Shown here: positions 55,649 to 64,000 of the stretch, in pieces | How the letters are laid out: every line of letters starts with the position of its first letter | How positions within the stretch are numbered: position 1 is the first letter of the stretch | Assembly (NCBI RefSeq): GCF_022867865.1 | Contig: NZ_JALIEC010000001.1 | Span: forward strand, 248,001 to 312,000 | Source of the DNA: Phaeobacter sp. J2-8 | GTDB taxonomy: Bacteria; Pseudomonadota; Alphaproteobacteria; Rhodobacterales; Rhodobacteraceae | Reading direction: 5' to 3' | DNA length: 64,000 bases | Position numbers and translations under genes: made by a program | Notes under the pieces: generated by a model | Told to the model about the DNA's origin: nothing | Seen by the model: only the letters and a program-made list of their open reading frames with translations | Database searches by the model: none

Positions 55649-55666
55649 CTATCTACCACATGATAG
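55649..55666. promoter_or_regulatory. Operator-like repeat CTATCTACCACATGATAG
   Basis: This second copy lies 14 bases upstream of the TetR start at 55680. Sixteen of 18 bases match 55594-55611. Paired sites between divergent genes fit TetR control of both directions. Confidence 0.7.
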
Positions 55667-55679
55667 ACAGGAGCCCCGC

Positions 55680-56225
55680 ATGCCACCGACAATGAAAGAC
55701 AAAATCCTCGACGCCGCTGAAAAGCGTGTCCGCGGTGCGGGTTTCTCAGCGATGAGCTTTCGCGATCTGGCAAGCGATGTCGGCATCAAAAGCGCAAGCG
55801 TTCACTATCACTTTCCGACCAAACCCGATCTGGGCGAAGCTTTGGTTGATCGCTACACCAGCCAGTTCAAAGAGCACCTTGAACAGATCGACACCGCCAG
55901 CTTGAAAACGGCGTTGGACAGCTATGTTGCGCTCTACTCTCAAGCGCTTGTCCTGGACGAAACCATCTGTCTTTGCGCAATCATGGGAGCAGAAGCGATC
56001 GGGCTGCCCAAGAATGTAAACCAGAAAACAAAGGCATTCTTCAAAATGAACAGGATGTGGTTGCTTGATCTGTTCCAACGCAATGGCGTCCAAAACCCGG
56101 AAGACACATCCTGCCTGATCGTCGCGGCGCTGGAAGGCGGCATGATCGTTGCTTCATCCTCCGACGATCGTGCGATGTTCGACCAGATCGCCAAGGCCGC
56201 GATCCGAAGTATCGTCACGATCTGA
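55680..56225 (+). CDS. TetR-family regulator of the cupin/SDR/oxidase operon (inferred)
   Basis: The product has 181 residues. HTH: SFRDLASDVGIKSASVHYHF, a NemR/AcrR-like variant. The C-terminal part carries two Cys close together (ETICLCAIMGAEA), a possible redox or electrophile sensor as in NemR. ATG 55680 follows CAGGAG. It is divergent from the cupin gene, with two copies of an 18-base operator between them. Confidence 0.9.
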   Translation: MPPTMKDKILDAAEKRVRGAGFSAMSFRDLASDVGIKSASVHYHFPTKPDLGEALVDRYTSQFKEHLEQIDTASLKTALDSYVALYSQALVLDETICLCAIMGAEAIGLPKNVNQKTKAFFKMNRMWLLDLFQRNGVQNPEDTSCLIVAALEGGMIVASSSDDRAMFDQIAKAAIRSIVTI

Positions 56226-56289
56226 CGTCCATAAAGCGCGCTCTCGACTGCCGTTAGCTGCGTTTGCGCATCGACAAACGGGATCTCTG

Positions 56290-56575
56290 CGCTTGACCTG
56301 CTCCCCTGAAAAGTCCGGTATTTTGAGTTGGCCGGTTTGTCAGCTAAGGAGGCAGCCGATGAAGAGAAGCCGCTTCAGCAAAGAGCAGATCGTCGGGATA
56401 TCGAAAGAGCATCAGGTTCGGCTTGGCGCAAAGGAGCTTTGCCGCAGCATGGCGTCAGCGATGCGGGATTTTATAAATGGCGATCCAAGTCTGGCGGTAT
56501 GGAGGTGTCCGGCGCGCAGAAGTTGAAGGCGCTGGAAGCTGAGAATGCCAAACTGAAGAAACTCCCGGTGTAACA
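56290..56575 (+). mobile_element. IS3-family remnant (left end and broken orfA)
   Basis: TTGACCTGCTCCCCTGA near 56295 resembles an IS3 terminal repeat. An orfA remnant follows in two frames: MKRSRFSKEQIVGISKEHQV, then GVSDAGFYKWRSKSGGMEVS and LKALEAENAKLKKL. No orfB is present. A different element from the one at 26.7-28.0 kb, though of the same family. Confidence 0.75.
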
Positions 56576-56778
56576 GATGATGGATGGCCTGACACCCGTC
56601 AAATATGCTGATCGGTCAATAAAGGACCAAAACCTGAACAGAGCTAACCAAAATTAGCGGCATCAACTGACCTGAAACAAGGTAAGTGGTCCATGACATT
56701 GAGAGAACTAAATAAGTACGTATTCGCCACATTCAGAACGATTGCTGCCCTTCGCCGCTAAGTCACATTCGCGTGAGT

Positions 56779-56793
56779 TTCCACCTGCTGGAA
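56779..56793. promoter_or_regulatory. TTCC-N7-GGAA dyad upstream of the copper operon
   Basis: The dyad TTCCACCTGCTGGAA lies 66 bases upstream of the first copper-region gene and has the shape of MerR/CueR-type copper sites. No CueR gene is in the window and the -35/-10 elements are unclear. The rest of 56576-56859 shows no gene. Confidence 0.35.
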
Positions 56794-56859
56794 GCCACTT
56801 TCGTTGTTGACGGAATGTCGACCAGCTGTGTCTAAGGGGGGAGGAAAAAGGAAAGCGTT

Positions 56860-57213
56860 TTGATCGGTCGTCTCATCATCATAATTGTTGCGCTGCAGCT
56901 CGTTGTGACGAGTGCCTTTGCGCATGTGATGTCGATGCCCGAGCAATGTGCGCAGCCGATGGCCCAGCACATGCATTGTGAAGAAACGTCCTTTTCCCAG
57001 GATCAGGACGTTGAGGTTGCTTTCGAAACCGAGCAGCAAAGCGAGCCCTTGGGGCTTTTGCATTGTGCCAGCGTTGCCTGCACGGACCAGTTCGCGGGCA
57101 GCCCTGTGCCTGCCCTGATCCGGGCGCCGCTGAGCGCCAAGCTGACACCCGAAGAGCCAAGGATGGCTCTGCAATCCGTGTATCTTTCCCAACTGCGGCC
57201 GCCTTCGGCCTGA
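56860..57213 (+). CDS. Small exported Met/His/Cys protein of the copper cluster
   Basis: The product has 117 residues from a TTG start with GGAGGAAAAAGGAAAG upstream. A signal peptide (LIIIIVALQLVVTSAFA) is followed by a metal-ligand-rich stretch (HVMSMPEQCAQPMAQHMHCE) and LHCASVACTDQF. It resembles the small DUF2946-like proteins found before copper resistance genes, and has a counterpart at 63669-63986. I infer periplasmic copper binding. Confidence 0.6.
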   Translation: MIGRLIIIIVALQLVVTSAFAHVMSMPEQCAQPMAQHMHCEETSFSQDQDVEVAFETEQQSEPLGLLHCASVACTDQFAGSPVPALIRAPLSAKLTPEEPRMALQSVYLSQLRPPSA

Positions 57214-57395
57214 CATCGCCTGTCCGGCGTTGATTGCGGTGTCGTCTGAACAGGCGCGCTCGGCAATCCGATCACATGCCGCCAATCCGGGGCCAAGCCC
57301 GCGGCGCATCTGATCCTCTTCTCCCTGCTTTCACTGTTTTTGCAGTGACCTTCTCTCTGCGTGGCCAATCGCTGGTCCACGCCCATGGAAAATAC

Positions 57396-59120
57396 ATGAA
57401 ACACACGAATTTTCTGCGGCCCCTCGCCGTGGTGCTGGGGCTTGCCCTCGGCGTGTCGGCACAGGCTGGCACCTATGACATCAGTGTCGACAAGGTCCGG
57501 ATCGACACCGGCACTTTCAAGAAAAACGGGATTGGCTATAACGGAAGCCAGACCCCGACCATCCTGAATTTCCAGGAAGGCGAAGACGTCGTCATCCGCG
57601 TAAAGAACAATTTGCGCGAAAGCACGTCCATCCATTGGCATGGTCTGATCCTGCCGTTCCAGCAGGACGGCGTGCCGGGCATCAGCTTCAACGGTATCAA
57701 ACCGGGCGAGACCTTCACCTATCGCTTTCCGATCGAACAGGCAGGCACCTACTGGTTTCACAGCCACTCGGGTTTTCAGGAGCCGGACGGCGCCTATGGC
57801 GCCATCGTGATTTCCCCCAAGGGCGGCGAAGCCGTGCCGACGGACCGCGATTACGTGGTGCAACTGACCGACAAACATCCGCACAGCGGATCGCGGATTT
57901 TCCGCAACCTGAAGGCCTCGGCGGACTATTACAACCGCGCCCAACGCACCGCGCAGGATCTTATTGAAGATGCCGGTGCCAGCGGATTGAAAGCCGCGCT
58001 TCAGGATCGGAAAATGTGGGGCGCGATGCGCATGATGCCCACAGATATCGAGGATGTGCAGGGCTTTACGCCGCTGATCAACGGGGCCAGCACGCTGCAG
58101 AACTGGACCGGCATCTTCAAACCCGGTGAGAAGGTGCGCCTGCGGCTGATCAATTCGTCGGCGACGACCTATTTCGATGTACGCTTGCCCGGTCTGAAAA
58201 TGACCGTGGTGCAGGCCGATGGCAATGACGTGAAGCCGGTAACGGTGGATGAGCTGCGCATTGCCGTTGCTGAGACCTATGATGTGATCGTCCAGCCGCG
58301 CGAGGCCAAGGCTTACTCGATCATCGGCGAGAGCGCAGGTCGCACCGCGATGGTGCGCGCCACGCTGGCCCCGTCCGAAGGCTTGGTTGGTCCCTATTAC
58401 AAGATGCGGTCCCGGCCGCTTCTGACCATGGCCGATATGGGGGGCATGATGGGCGGCATGGACCATTCCGGCATGGATATGGATGGGATGGACATGAGCG
58501 GCTTTGATATGTCCGGCATGGATCACTCTGGTCATGACATGAGCGGTATGGACATGTCGGGCATGGATCATTCCGGGATGGATATGGGCGGCATGGACAT
58601 GGCCGCTGGCATACCTGTTGTTCCTGCCGAAGGGGCATCCGGTGCCGCCTTCTATGCGCCGGGCAGCGGATTGATCCCGTCGGCGGCAAATGGTGGCAAG
58701 TTTCTGGGCTACGAAGATCTACGCGCCCGCAAGCCGCTCTATCGTGACCGCGCCGCCACGCGCGAAATCGAGATCCGCCTGACCGGCAACATGGAGCGCT
58801 ATATCTGGTCCATCGACGGCGTCAAATACGAAGACGCCGACCCGATCCGTCTGACCTATGGCGAACGTGTCCGGTTCAAATTCGTCAACGAAACCATGAT
58901 GGCGCACCCGATGCATCTGCATGGCATGTGGACGATCATCGACACCGGCAAAGGGGCCTATGACCCCGTGAAACACACGGTCAGCGTGGCGCCGGGCACG
59001 ACACTTTACACCGAAACCGAAGTTGATGCGCCGGGCCAATGGGCCTTTCACTGTCACCTCTCTTATCACATGGCCGGCGGCATGTTCCGCAAGGTCATCG
59101 TCGAAGGCGGGCCATCCTGA
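57396..59120 (+). CDS. copA: Copper resistance multicopper oxidase CopA
   Basis: The product has 574 residues with a Sec-type leader (LGLALGVSAQA). Four copper-ligand blocks are intact: HWHG, HSHS, HPMHLHG and the type 1 block HCHLSYHMAGGM. A Met/Asp/His-rich repeat (units such as MDHSGMDM) lies at about residues 348-404 and probably binds surplus Cu(I). CopA oxidises Cu(I) to Cu(II) in the periplasm. ATG 57396; the stop overlaps a possible early copB ATG at 59120. Confidence 0.93.
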   Translation: MKHTNFLRPLAVVLGLALGVSAQAGTYDISVDKVRIDTGTFKKNGIGYNGSQTPTILNFQEGEDVVIRVKNNLRESTSIHWHGLILPFQQDGVPGISFNGIKPGETFTYRFPIEQAGTYWFHSHSGFQEPDGAYGAIVISPKGGEAVPTDRDYVVQLTDKHPHSGSRIFRNLKASADYYNRAQRTAQDLIEDAGASGLKAALQDRKMWGAMRMMPTDIEDVQGFTPLINGASTLQNWTGIFKPGEKVRLRLINSSATTYFDVRLPGLKMTVVQADGNDVKPVTVDELRIAVAETYDVIVQPREAKAYSIIGESAGRTAMVRATLAPSEGLVGPYYKMRSRPLLTMADMGGMMGGMDHSGMDMDGMDMSGFDMSGMDHSGHDMSGMDMSGMDHSGMDMGGMDMAAGIPVVPAEGASGAAFYAPGSGLIPSAANGGKFLGYEDLRARKPLYRDRAATREIEIRLTGNMERYIWSIDGVKYEDADPIRLTYGERVRFKFVNETMMAHPMHLHGMWTIIDTGKGAYDPVKHTVSVAPGTTLYTETEVDAPGQWAFHCHLSYHMAGGMFRKVIVEGGPS

Positions 59121-59149
59121 TGGGCGCGTATTCCAAGGAAAACAATCAC

Positions 59150-59866
59150 ATGAAAAACCTGCTTCTTGGCGCGGCAGTCGGGCCGTTTCTTGCGCTGTCC
59201 TTTGCGTCTGATGCTTTGGCGGAATTGGGCGTTTCCCCGACGGTCTGGGGGGTGCGGACCGACAAGCTCGAATACCGGATGGGCGAAGAAGAAAACGCCT
59301 TTGCCTGGGAATTCGCGGCCTGGGTTGGCAATGACGATCTGCGTGTTGTCTGGCAAAGCGAAGGTGCGAAGATCGAGGGCGGCGACGTCGAGGAGATGAG
59401 CAACCAGATCCGTCTTCAAAAGCCGATCACCGAATTCTTCGATGGTTTCATCGGGGTCGCAGCGTCGACGCCGGAGGGCGCGCCCGAACGCTATTACGGC
59501 GCTTTTGGCGTGACCGGCCTTGCGTCGCAGTGGTTTGAGGTCGAGGCGGCACTTTACCTGTCGGAATATCCCTACATCGGGGCAGAGGTGGAATATGAGG
59601 GGCTGCTGACCAACCGGCTGATCCTGACACCCTCGATCGAAGTCAGCCTGCCATTGGCGGATGACCCGGATCGGGAAATCGCGGCGGGTGGTGCCACGAC
59701 CGAGCTGGGGCTGCGGCTGAGCTATGACCTGATCGGGCGCAATCTGTCCCCCTATATTGGCGTGAACTATGAACGCGCCTTTGGCGGGACGGCGGACATT
59801 CTGCGCGACCATGGCCACGATGTGGACGAGCTGACCAGCGTGGTCGGCGTCAATTTCATGTTCTGA
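59150..59866 (+). CDS. copB: Copper resistance outer-membrane protein CopB
   Basis: The product has 238 residues: a signal peptide ending ASDALA, then a beta-strand-rich domain with CopB text such as WEFAAWVGNDDLRVVWQSEG and LRLSYDLIGRNLSPYIGVNY, ending in VGVNFMF like an outer-membrane beta-barrel. It is shorter than many CopB proteins because the N-terminal Met-rich repeat is missing. ATG 59150 has AAGGAAA upstream. Confidence 0.9.
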   Translation: MKNLLLGAAVGPFLALSFASDALAELGVSPTVWGVRTDKLEYRMGEEENAFAWEFAAWVGNDDLRVVWQSEGAKIEGGDVEEMSNQIRLQKPITEFFDGFIGVAASTPEGAPERYYGAFGVTGLASQWFEVEAALYLSEYPYIGAEVEYEGLLTNRLILTPSIEVSLPLADDPDREIAAGGATTELGLRLSYDLIGRNLSPYIGVNYERAFGGTADILRDHGHDVDELTSVVGVNFMF

Positions 59867-59961
59867 TCTTTCTGCGCCCCTCTCGGTATCTGCTTTTGCA
59901 AAACAAGAGAGAGCCGCAGGGGCGCAGCTTTTCAACCGAAACCAACCAAGGGAGCATCCCA

Positions 59962-60324
59962 ATGAAATTTCGTACAATCCTTACCTCTGCTGCACTTTCC
60001 GTCGGCCTCGCGCTTAGTGCAGGCGCGGCACTCGCACACGGCAAGGGCATGATGACCATGCCGAGCAATGGTCAAACTGTCGGGGCGGACACCAAGGTCA
60101 TGCACTTGATGTTCACCGATCCGATGCAGATCACCACCGTCACGATGAAGGTGCCTGATGGAAAGACCTATAAAATCAATGGTCCGGCTGCGAACAAGGC
60201 CGTGAAGACTTGGGAAGGCAAGCTGCCGAAACTCGCGCCGGGCAACTACAAGGTCGACTGGCGCGGCATGTCGCCCGATGGCCACCCGATGAATGGCAGC
60301 TTCGCGTTCAAGGTCGCGAACTGA
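59962..60324 (+). CDS. copC: Periplasmic copper-binding protein CopC
   Basis: The product has 120 residues with a signal peptide (ALSAGAALAHG, cleavage before His). The mature N-terminal His, MTMPSNGQTVGADTKVMHLM and DPMQITTVTM, and DWRGMSPDGHPMNGSFAF fit the CopC/YobA fold. It binds copper in the periplasm and is followed three bases later by copD. Confidence 0.92.
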   Translation: MKFRTILTSAALSVGLALSAGAALAHGKGMMTMPSNGQTVGADTKVMHLMFTDPMQITTVTMKVPDGKTYKINGPAANKAVKTWEGKLPKLAPGNYKVDWRGMSPDGHPMNGSFAFKVAN

Positions 60325-60326
60325 TC

Positions 60327-61204
60327 ATGGGCGGGGTTCTTACCGCACTGGAACCGGTGCAGATCGCCTCGATCCTCGTCAAGGCGGGGATGTATGTCAC
60401 TGTCCTGCTTGCGGCGGGCTCCGTCATAAATCTCTGGCTCCTGACCGAGCTGGATGCCGCTGCAAGCCGTCGTCTCAGGCGGCTTGCAGCATGGTCAGCC
60501 GTGGGCGGGATCGTTTTCAGCGCGCTGAACATCCCGCTACGCGCGGCGTTCTTCTATGGCGGGATCGGCGGCGCGCTTGATCCGATGATGCTTCAGATTG
60601 CCTTCTTCGGTCCGCTTGGGCTGTCCGTGGGGACCGCGATTGTCGGCCTTCTCGCCATTCTTCCCATCATGCTTGACCGTGATTGGACGCGGTCCGTGGC
60701 CAGCGTCGGTGTGGTCTGCGTGGCGATCAGTTTTGCGCTGCGCGGTCATGCGACCGGCGACCCGAGGCTGGCGCTCTCGACCCTGTTTGTCTTTCACATC
60801 CTTGCGGCCAGTTTCTGGATCGGAGGCTTTTATCCTCTTTACGACATGGCCGGGCGCGGCAACGCGGCCGCTGTGCGCACCGTCGAACGGTTCGGGCAGG
60901 CGGCGCTGGTCATGGTCGGGCTGCTTGTTGTTGCGGGGGTGGTGATCCTGGTGATCCTGGCGGCGATCCGATCGCGGTCCTGACCCAGCCCTGGGGCCAG
61001 TTTCTGACGCTGAAGCTGGCGGTGGTGGCGCTGCTTCTTGGGCTTGCAGGGCTGAACAAGCTTCGGCTGACACCGGCTCTGGCAGAAAACGGGAACGCCG
61101 CTCCGCTGCGAATGTCGATCCGTTGGGAGGTCGCGGCCTTTCTTGTGATCCTGCTTGTCACTGCGACCTTCACGTCCACCGTTGCGCCAGAGCACATCGG
61201 CTGA
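60327..61204 (+). pseudogene. copD: Copper transport membrane protein CopD, one frameshift
   Basis: About 292 residues and eight membrane helices when joined. The first frame runs to VVAGVVILVILA; the second continues GDPIAVLTQPWGQFLTLKLA to VTATFTSTVAPEHIG and the stop. One base is missing near 60955-60965, a GC-rich stretch. CopD moves copper across the inner membrane with CopC. The rest of the sequence is well conserved, so a sequencing error is as likely as a real lesion. Confidence 0.85.
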
Positions 61205-61236
61205 GCCTGCGAAACGGTAGGTCGTTCAGCCGAATA

Positions 61237-61262
61237 AGGGGGCGTCAAGAAGACGCCCCTAT
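61237..61262. terminator. Hairpin terminator between convergent copper operons
   Basis: GGGGGCGTC-AAGAA-GACGCCCC lies 34 bases after the copD stop. It has A-rich sequence on one side and TATAT on the other, so it could serve either direction. Confidence 0.7.
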
Positions 61263-61361
61263 ATCTCATCTCAAACGCCGACGCGCGAAGGCCCATCACG
61301 ATCATCATCAGGTTCCCGGTCAGGGAAATGAAGCCAAGCGGCACATTTCGGTAGGTGCCGA

Positions 61362-61763
61362 TTATTTCCTTCCGCTGATCTCCTCCTGATAGGCGCGTTC
61401 GCGGTCCGGCCATGTGGATTTGATGTATTCGAGTATGGCGTGGATTTGCGCGTCCTCCAGAGTATCGCCAAAGCCCGGCATGTTGCTTTCATAACCATCG
61501 CCGACAACTGCGGCCGTCCCCTCCCGTGTTATTTGAAACAGGATGTCGTCGCTGTGATGCCACGTGTGACCCGTGGCATCATGGGGCGGTGCAGGAAGTC
61601 GTCCATCAGCGTCGCGGCTGCGCCAGTCCGGCTGACCTTCAAGCTTGGCCCCGTGACAAGAGGCGCAGTTCTCTTGGTAGAGCGCTGCGCCATCTATGCC
61701 TTCTGCCTTGGCGGAGTTGGCCGCGCCGGTAAGTGCCATTGCAAGCAAAAGAAACCGGCTCAT
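61362..61763 (-). CDS. Exported monohaem cytochrome c
   Basis: The product has 133 residues with a signal peptide (LLLAMALTGAANSAKA). CASCH is the haem site and SNMPGFGDTLED holds the axial Met. The start overlaps the multicopper oxidase stop as ATGA. It is the last gene of the minus-strand copper operon and may pass electrons from the oxidase. Confidence 0.88.
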   Translation of the reverse strand: MSRFLLLAMALTGAANSAKAEGIDGAALYQENCASCHGAKLEGQPDWRSRDADGRLPAPPHDATGHTWHHSDDILFQITREGTAAVVGDGYESNMPGFGDTLEDAQIHAILEYIKSTWPDRERAYQEEISGRK

Positions 61764-63139
61764 GAGACGGTAATCCAATTGTTCATGCCAGAGGCGGCGT
61801 GCCCCAACATGTGACAATGCAGCAGCCATTTGCCGGGATTATCCGCGACAAAGGCGATCTCGGTCGTCTGGTCTGGCATCACCAGTACCGTGTCGCGAAG
61901 CGGGCCGAGGGTTCCGTTTGCGTCGCGCACCCGGAAGTGCATCCCGTGCAGGTGCATCGCATGAGGAAAGATCGTGGTGTTCGTCATGCGGATGCGGGCC
62001 GTTTCCCCGCGTGACAGGGCGGTAAAGGGCGTCTCTCCCAGACCGGCCTGTCCGGCCAGTGCCCAGAATTGGCCGTTCTGGACCAGGTCTTGCCAGCCCA
62101 TCGTCTGACCGTTGAACCGTGCAGTTTCCAGCCCGCGCATGGCGCCACCTTGCAGGGGCATGTCAAATGTACGGGCCGCGTCGATCCCGGCGATGTCCAT
62201 GCCTGGGTTGGGCGGCAAGGGCGCAGGCATGTCACGCTGAACCGTGGCCGCGCGTCCGGTGACTGTGAATTCGGCCAGCACCTGCCAACTGTCGTCGGAG
62301 GCAGCAAACAGAAGCCCGGCGGGTGCACCTTCATCAGCGGTGACATCCACGATCAGGTCCATGCGCTGCGCCGGGGCAAGGACAATCGTGGTTGTCACCG
62401 GCTCGGGTGTTGCAAGGGGCATCCCGTCGAGCGCGATTGTCCATCCTTTCAGCCCCTCAAGTCTAAGCGCAAAGATCTGGGCATTTGCGGCGTTGATCAG
62501 CCGCAAGCGCAGCCGTTCATTCTGCCGCGCCGCGAGGTTGTAATTGAAGCGCCCGTTCACCCCCACCAGATTGCCGATGCGGCCGCCATGGCTCTGCGCC
62601 ATAGGAGCGGCAAAATTATCGACGAACTGCCCGGTGTCCGGGTCAAGCAACCAGTCGTCGATCATCAGAACCTTATCGCGGTCAATGTCCGGCTGTGTGG
62701 GCTCTTCAACGATCAGCGCACCGGCAAGGCCCCGTGCAACCTGCTCCATGGAATTGGTGTGCGCGTGATACCAATAGGTGCCAGCGTCCGGCAGGTCGAA
62801 GGCATAATCGAAGCCTTCTCCGGGCGGCACCGCATCCTGGGTCAGCCCCGCAACGCCGTCCATTGCATTGTCTATTCGAATGCCGTGCCAGTGGATCGAG
62901 GTCGGCACATTCAGGGCGTTGACCAGTCGCCGTTCAAACCGGCTGCCTTGGGCCGCGCGGATCACGGGGCCGGGGATACTGCCGTCGTAACTCCAGACCG
63001 GCGTGGCCGGATACCTGTCCGGGGCAAGCTGGATCATGGCCTCCTTGGCCGTCAAGAGCGGGACGTCCTGGGCGAAGGCCGGGCGGGCCAGCGCGGTCGC
63101 GGCAAGACCCGCGCAGAAGTGGCGGCGCGTCAAATTCAT
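61760..63139 (-). CDS. Second multicopper oxidase (CueO/SufI-like)
   Basis: The product has 459 residues with a Tat signal (LTRRHFCAGLAATALARPAF). Ligand blocks are HWHG, YHAHT, HAMHLHG and HCHMLGHAASGM, so all four coppers can bind. It is shorter than CopA and lacks the Met-rich repeat seen there. It may be a Cu(I) or other metal oxidase. It lies between two cytochrome c genes, which suggests it is linked to electron transfer. ATG 63139 is two bases after the cytochrome stop. Confidence 0.92.
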   Translation of the reverse strand: MNLTRRHFCAGLAATALARPAFAQDVPLLTAKEAMIQLAPDRYPATPVWSYDGSIPGPVIRAAQGSRFERRLVNALNVPTSIHWHGIRIDNAMDGVAGLTQDAVPPGEGFDYAFDLPDAGTYWYHAHTNSMEQVARGLAGALIVEEPTQPDIDRDKVLMIDDWLLDPDTGQFVDNFAAPMAQSHGGRIGNLVGVNGRFNYNLAARQNERLRLRLINAANAQIFALRLEGLKGWTIALDGMPLATPEPVTTTIVLAPAQRMDLIVDVTADEGAPAGLLFAASDDSWQVLAEFTVTGRAATVQRDMPAPLPPNPGMDIAGIDAARTFDMPLQGGAMRGLETARFNGQTMGWQDLVQNGQFWALAGQAGLGETPFTALSRGETARIRMTNTTIFPHAMHLHGMHFRVRDANGTLGPLRDTVLVMPDQTTEIAFVADNPGKWLLHCHMLGHAASGMNNWITVS

Positions 63140-63140
63140 A

Positions 63141-63581
63141 TCAGTTGATCCCATTTGTGCGTTGCACTTCGCGGACGTAGGCAATGATGGTGCGAACTTC
63201 TGCAGGTGTGACCCGTGGCTGGGGCGGCATGTCGCCGAATTTCCAGTGGTGCGCACGCACGCCATTTTGTGCAGCCAATAGAAAGGCCATGTCCCCATGG
63301 TGTGACGGCTCATAGATCTTGTGGATCAGGGGCGGGCCAAACCCCATCTTCCCAGCGGCATCTGTGCCGTGACAATCAGCACAGACCGCATCGAATGCCC
63401 GCTTGCCCATAGAGGCCTCGGGCGAAAGACTTTCCGGCAGGGTGACGGCGACCATGGCCGCGCCTTCTGTGGGGCTCGATGCTTGCTGAATCTGTGGATC
63501 CTGATCAGGGAAGCGGGTGAAGGCATATGTGCCAAGTGCTGCGGCGATGACCGCAGCCCCGGCAATGAACGTGATTTTCAT
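63141..63581 (-). CDS. Cytochrome c, membrane-anchored or exported
   Basis: The product has 146 residues. An N-terminal hydrophobic segment (FIAGAAVIAAALGTYAF) has no clear cleavage site, so it may stay anchored. CADCH is the haem site; FGDMPPQPRVT supplies the axial Met. ATG 63581 with AGGACAGGA upstream. It is upstream of the second multicopper oxidase in the same operon. Confidence 0.88.
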   Translation of the reverse strand: MKITFIAGAAVIAAALGTYAFTRFPDQDPQIQQASSPTEGAAMVAVTLPESLSPEASMGKRAFDAVCADCHGTDAAGKMGFGPPLIHKIYEPSHHGDMAFLLAAQNGVRAHHWKFGDMPPQPRVTPAEVRTIIAYVREVQRTNGIN

Positions 63582-63668
63582 GATATTTTCCTGTCCTTGC
63601 GCAGCCTTGGTCGTGCGCATTCTCAAATTGGCCGGACGATTGTCAGCCCAGGCGGCAGTAGAGAAGGA

Positions 63669-63986
63669 TCAGGTCCGAGGGGGCGGCAGATTCAATGCCA
63701 AGTGAACGGATGCCCCCCTGTAGGCATCGGGCCATGCTTGACGATGGCCGAGGGTCTCTTGGTCCCGTTGTGACAGTGCATCAGCGATGAGAGCCATTGG
63801 GGCACAAAGGGACATATCCGCGCAAGGTGTTCCCTTATGCGTCTTATCCCCCTCGGCGCCCTCCATTTCGACCATCTCTTCTGGACAGGATGGACATTCA
63901 TGCGTCGTCATCCCGGCCGCATCAAAATGCAGCGATGAGACCAACACCAAAAAGTTGGACAGAAGGATGATGGCGATCAGGCGCAT
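63669..63986 (-). CDS. Small exported Met/Cys-rich protein of the copper operon
   Basis: The product has 105 residues. The signal peptide (LIAIILLSNFLVLVSS) is followed by HECPSCPEEMVEMEG and CADMSLCAPMALIADAL, with metal-ligand residues, and ends LNLPPPRT. It parallels the 56860-57213 protein, which is first in the other copper operon. I infer a periplasmic copper-binding role. Confidence 0.6.
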   Translation of the reverse strand: MRLIAIILLSNFLVLVSSLHFDAAGMTTHECPSCPEEMVEMEGAEGDKTHKGTPCADMSLCAPMALIADALSQRDQETLGHRQAWPDAYRGASVHLALNLPPPRT

Positions 63987-64000
63987 GCGGGCTTTCTTAC

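Noticed and set aside
55594-55666. Two spaced 18-base repeats as a CRISPR start
   Set aside because: Only two copies, internally palindromic and between divergent genes next to a TetR gene, so an operator pair is the simpler reading.

Overview
The window reads as a chromosome segment from a marine-type alphaproteobacterium of the Rhodobacteraceae (Roseobacter group). This rests on high GC, a B12-dependent ribonucleotide reductase (NrdJ), short-form HisG encoded with HisZ, a probable methylsuccinyl-CoA dehydrogenase, DUF1489 and DUF6525 proteins, a Hint-domain protein, and gene starts that overlap stops as ATGA. No rRNA, tRNA or CRISPR array was seen. All family assignments come from reading the sequence; no database search was run.

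Layout. 1-7.4 kb (minus strand): xdhABC for purine catabolism, joined by an ATGA overlap to the ATPase of a BmpA-type nucleoside/purine ABC importer, then a frameshifted glutaminase and an alpha/beta hydrolase. 7.5-23.1 kb: mostly core genes: dnaE, a TauE/SafE permease, probable mcd, DUF6525, a Hint protein, a lipoprotein, slyX, hisS-hisZ-hisG, DUF1489 and nrdJ. The nrdJ reading frame carries an unusual in-frame Cro/C1-type helix-turn-helix insert. 23.1-30 kb: lower-GC accessory DNA with a two-copy unknown gene cassette, a HEPN-like protein, an AIPR (abortive-infection type) fragment, an IS3-family element and a TniQ-like fragment. The IS sits where the 5' ends of the last two genes are missing, which suggests an IS-associated deletion. 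30-41.5 kb: a LysR regulator and a tightly coupled nine-gene operon: oligopeptide-type ABC importer, HIBADH-family dehydrogenase, aldehyde dehydrogenase, M20 amidohydrolase, serine acetyltransferase-like protein and VOC protein. It looks like uptake and catabolism of an amide or N-acyl compound whose identity is unknown.

41.5-56.6 kb is a decaying detoxification/redox region with four TetR regulators, each with a candidate operator. It holds an extended SDR, an MDR quinone oxidoreductase, a DnaQ-type exonuclease, a two-subunit molybdenum hydroxylase (isoquinoline 1-oxidoreductase type), and a cupin/SDR/flavin-oxidase/MFS operon. A haloalkane dehalogenase pseudogene lies in two pieces about 3 kb apart, and there are IS630 and IS3 remnants. 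56.8-64 kb is a copper-tolerance region: a small Met/His/Cys protein plus copA-copB-copC-copD on the plus strand, converging on a minus-strand operon of a small Met/Cys protein, cytochrome c, a second multicopper oxidase and another cytochrome c.

Several otherwise well-conserved genes (xdhA, glsA, the large molybdenum hydroxylase subunit, copD) carry single-base indels, mostly missing bases in G/C runs. These may be assembly errors rather than biology. The MFS and dehalogenase genes carry further lesions that look like real decay.
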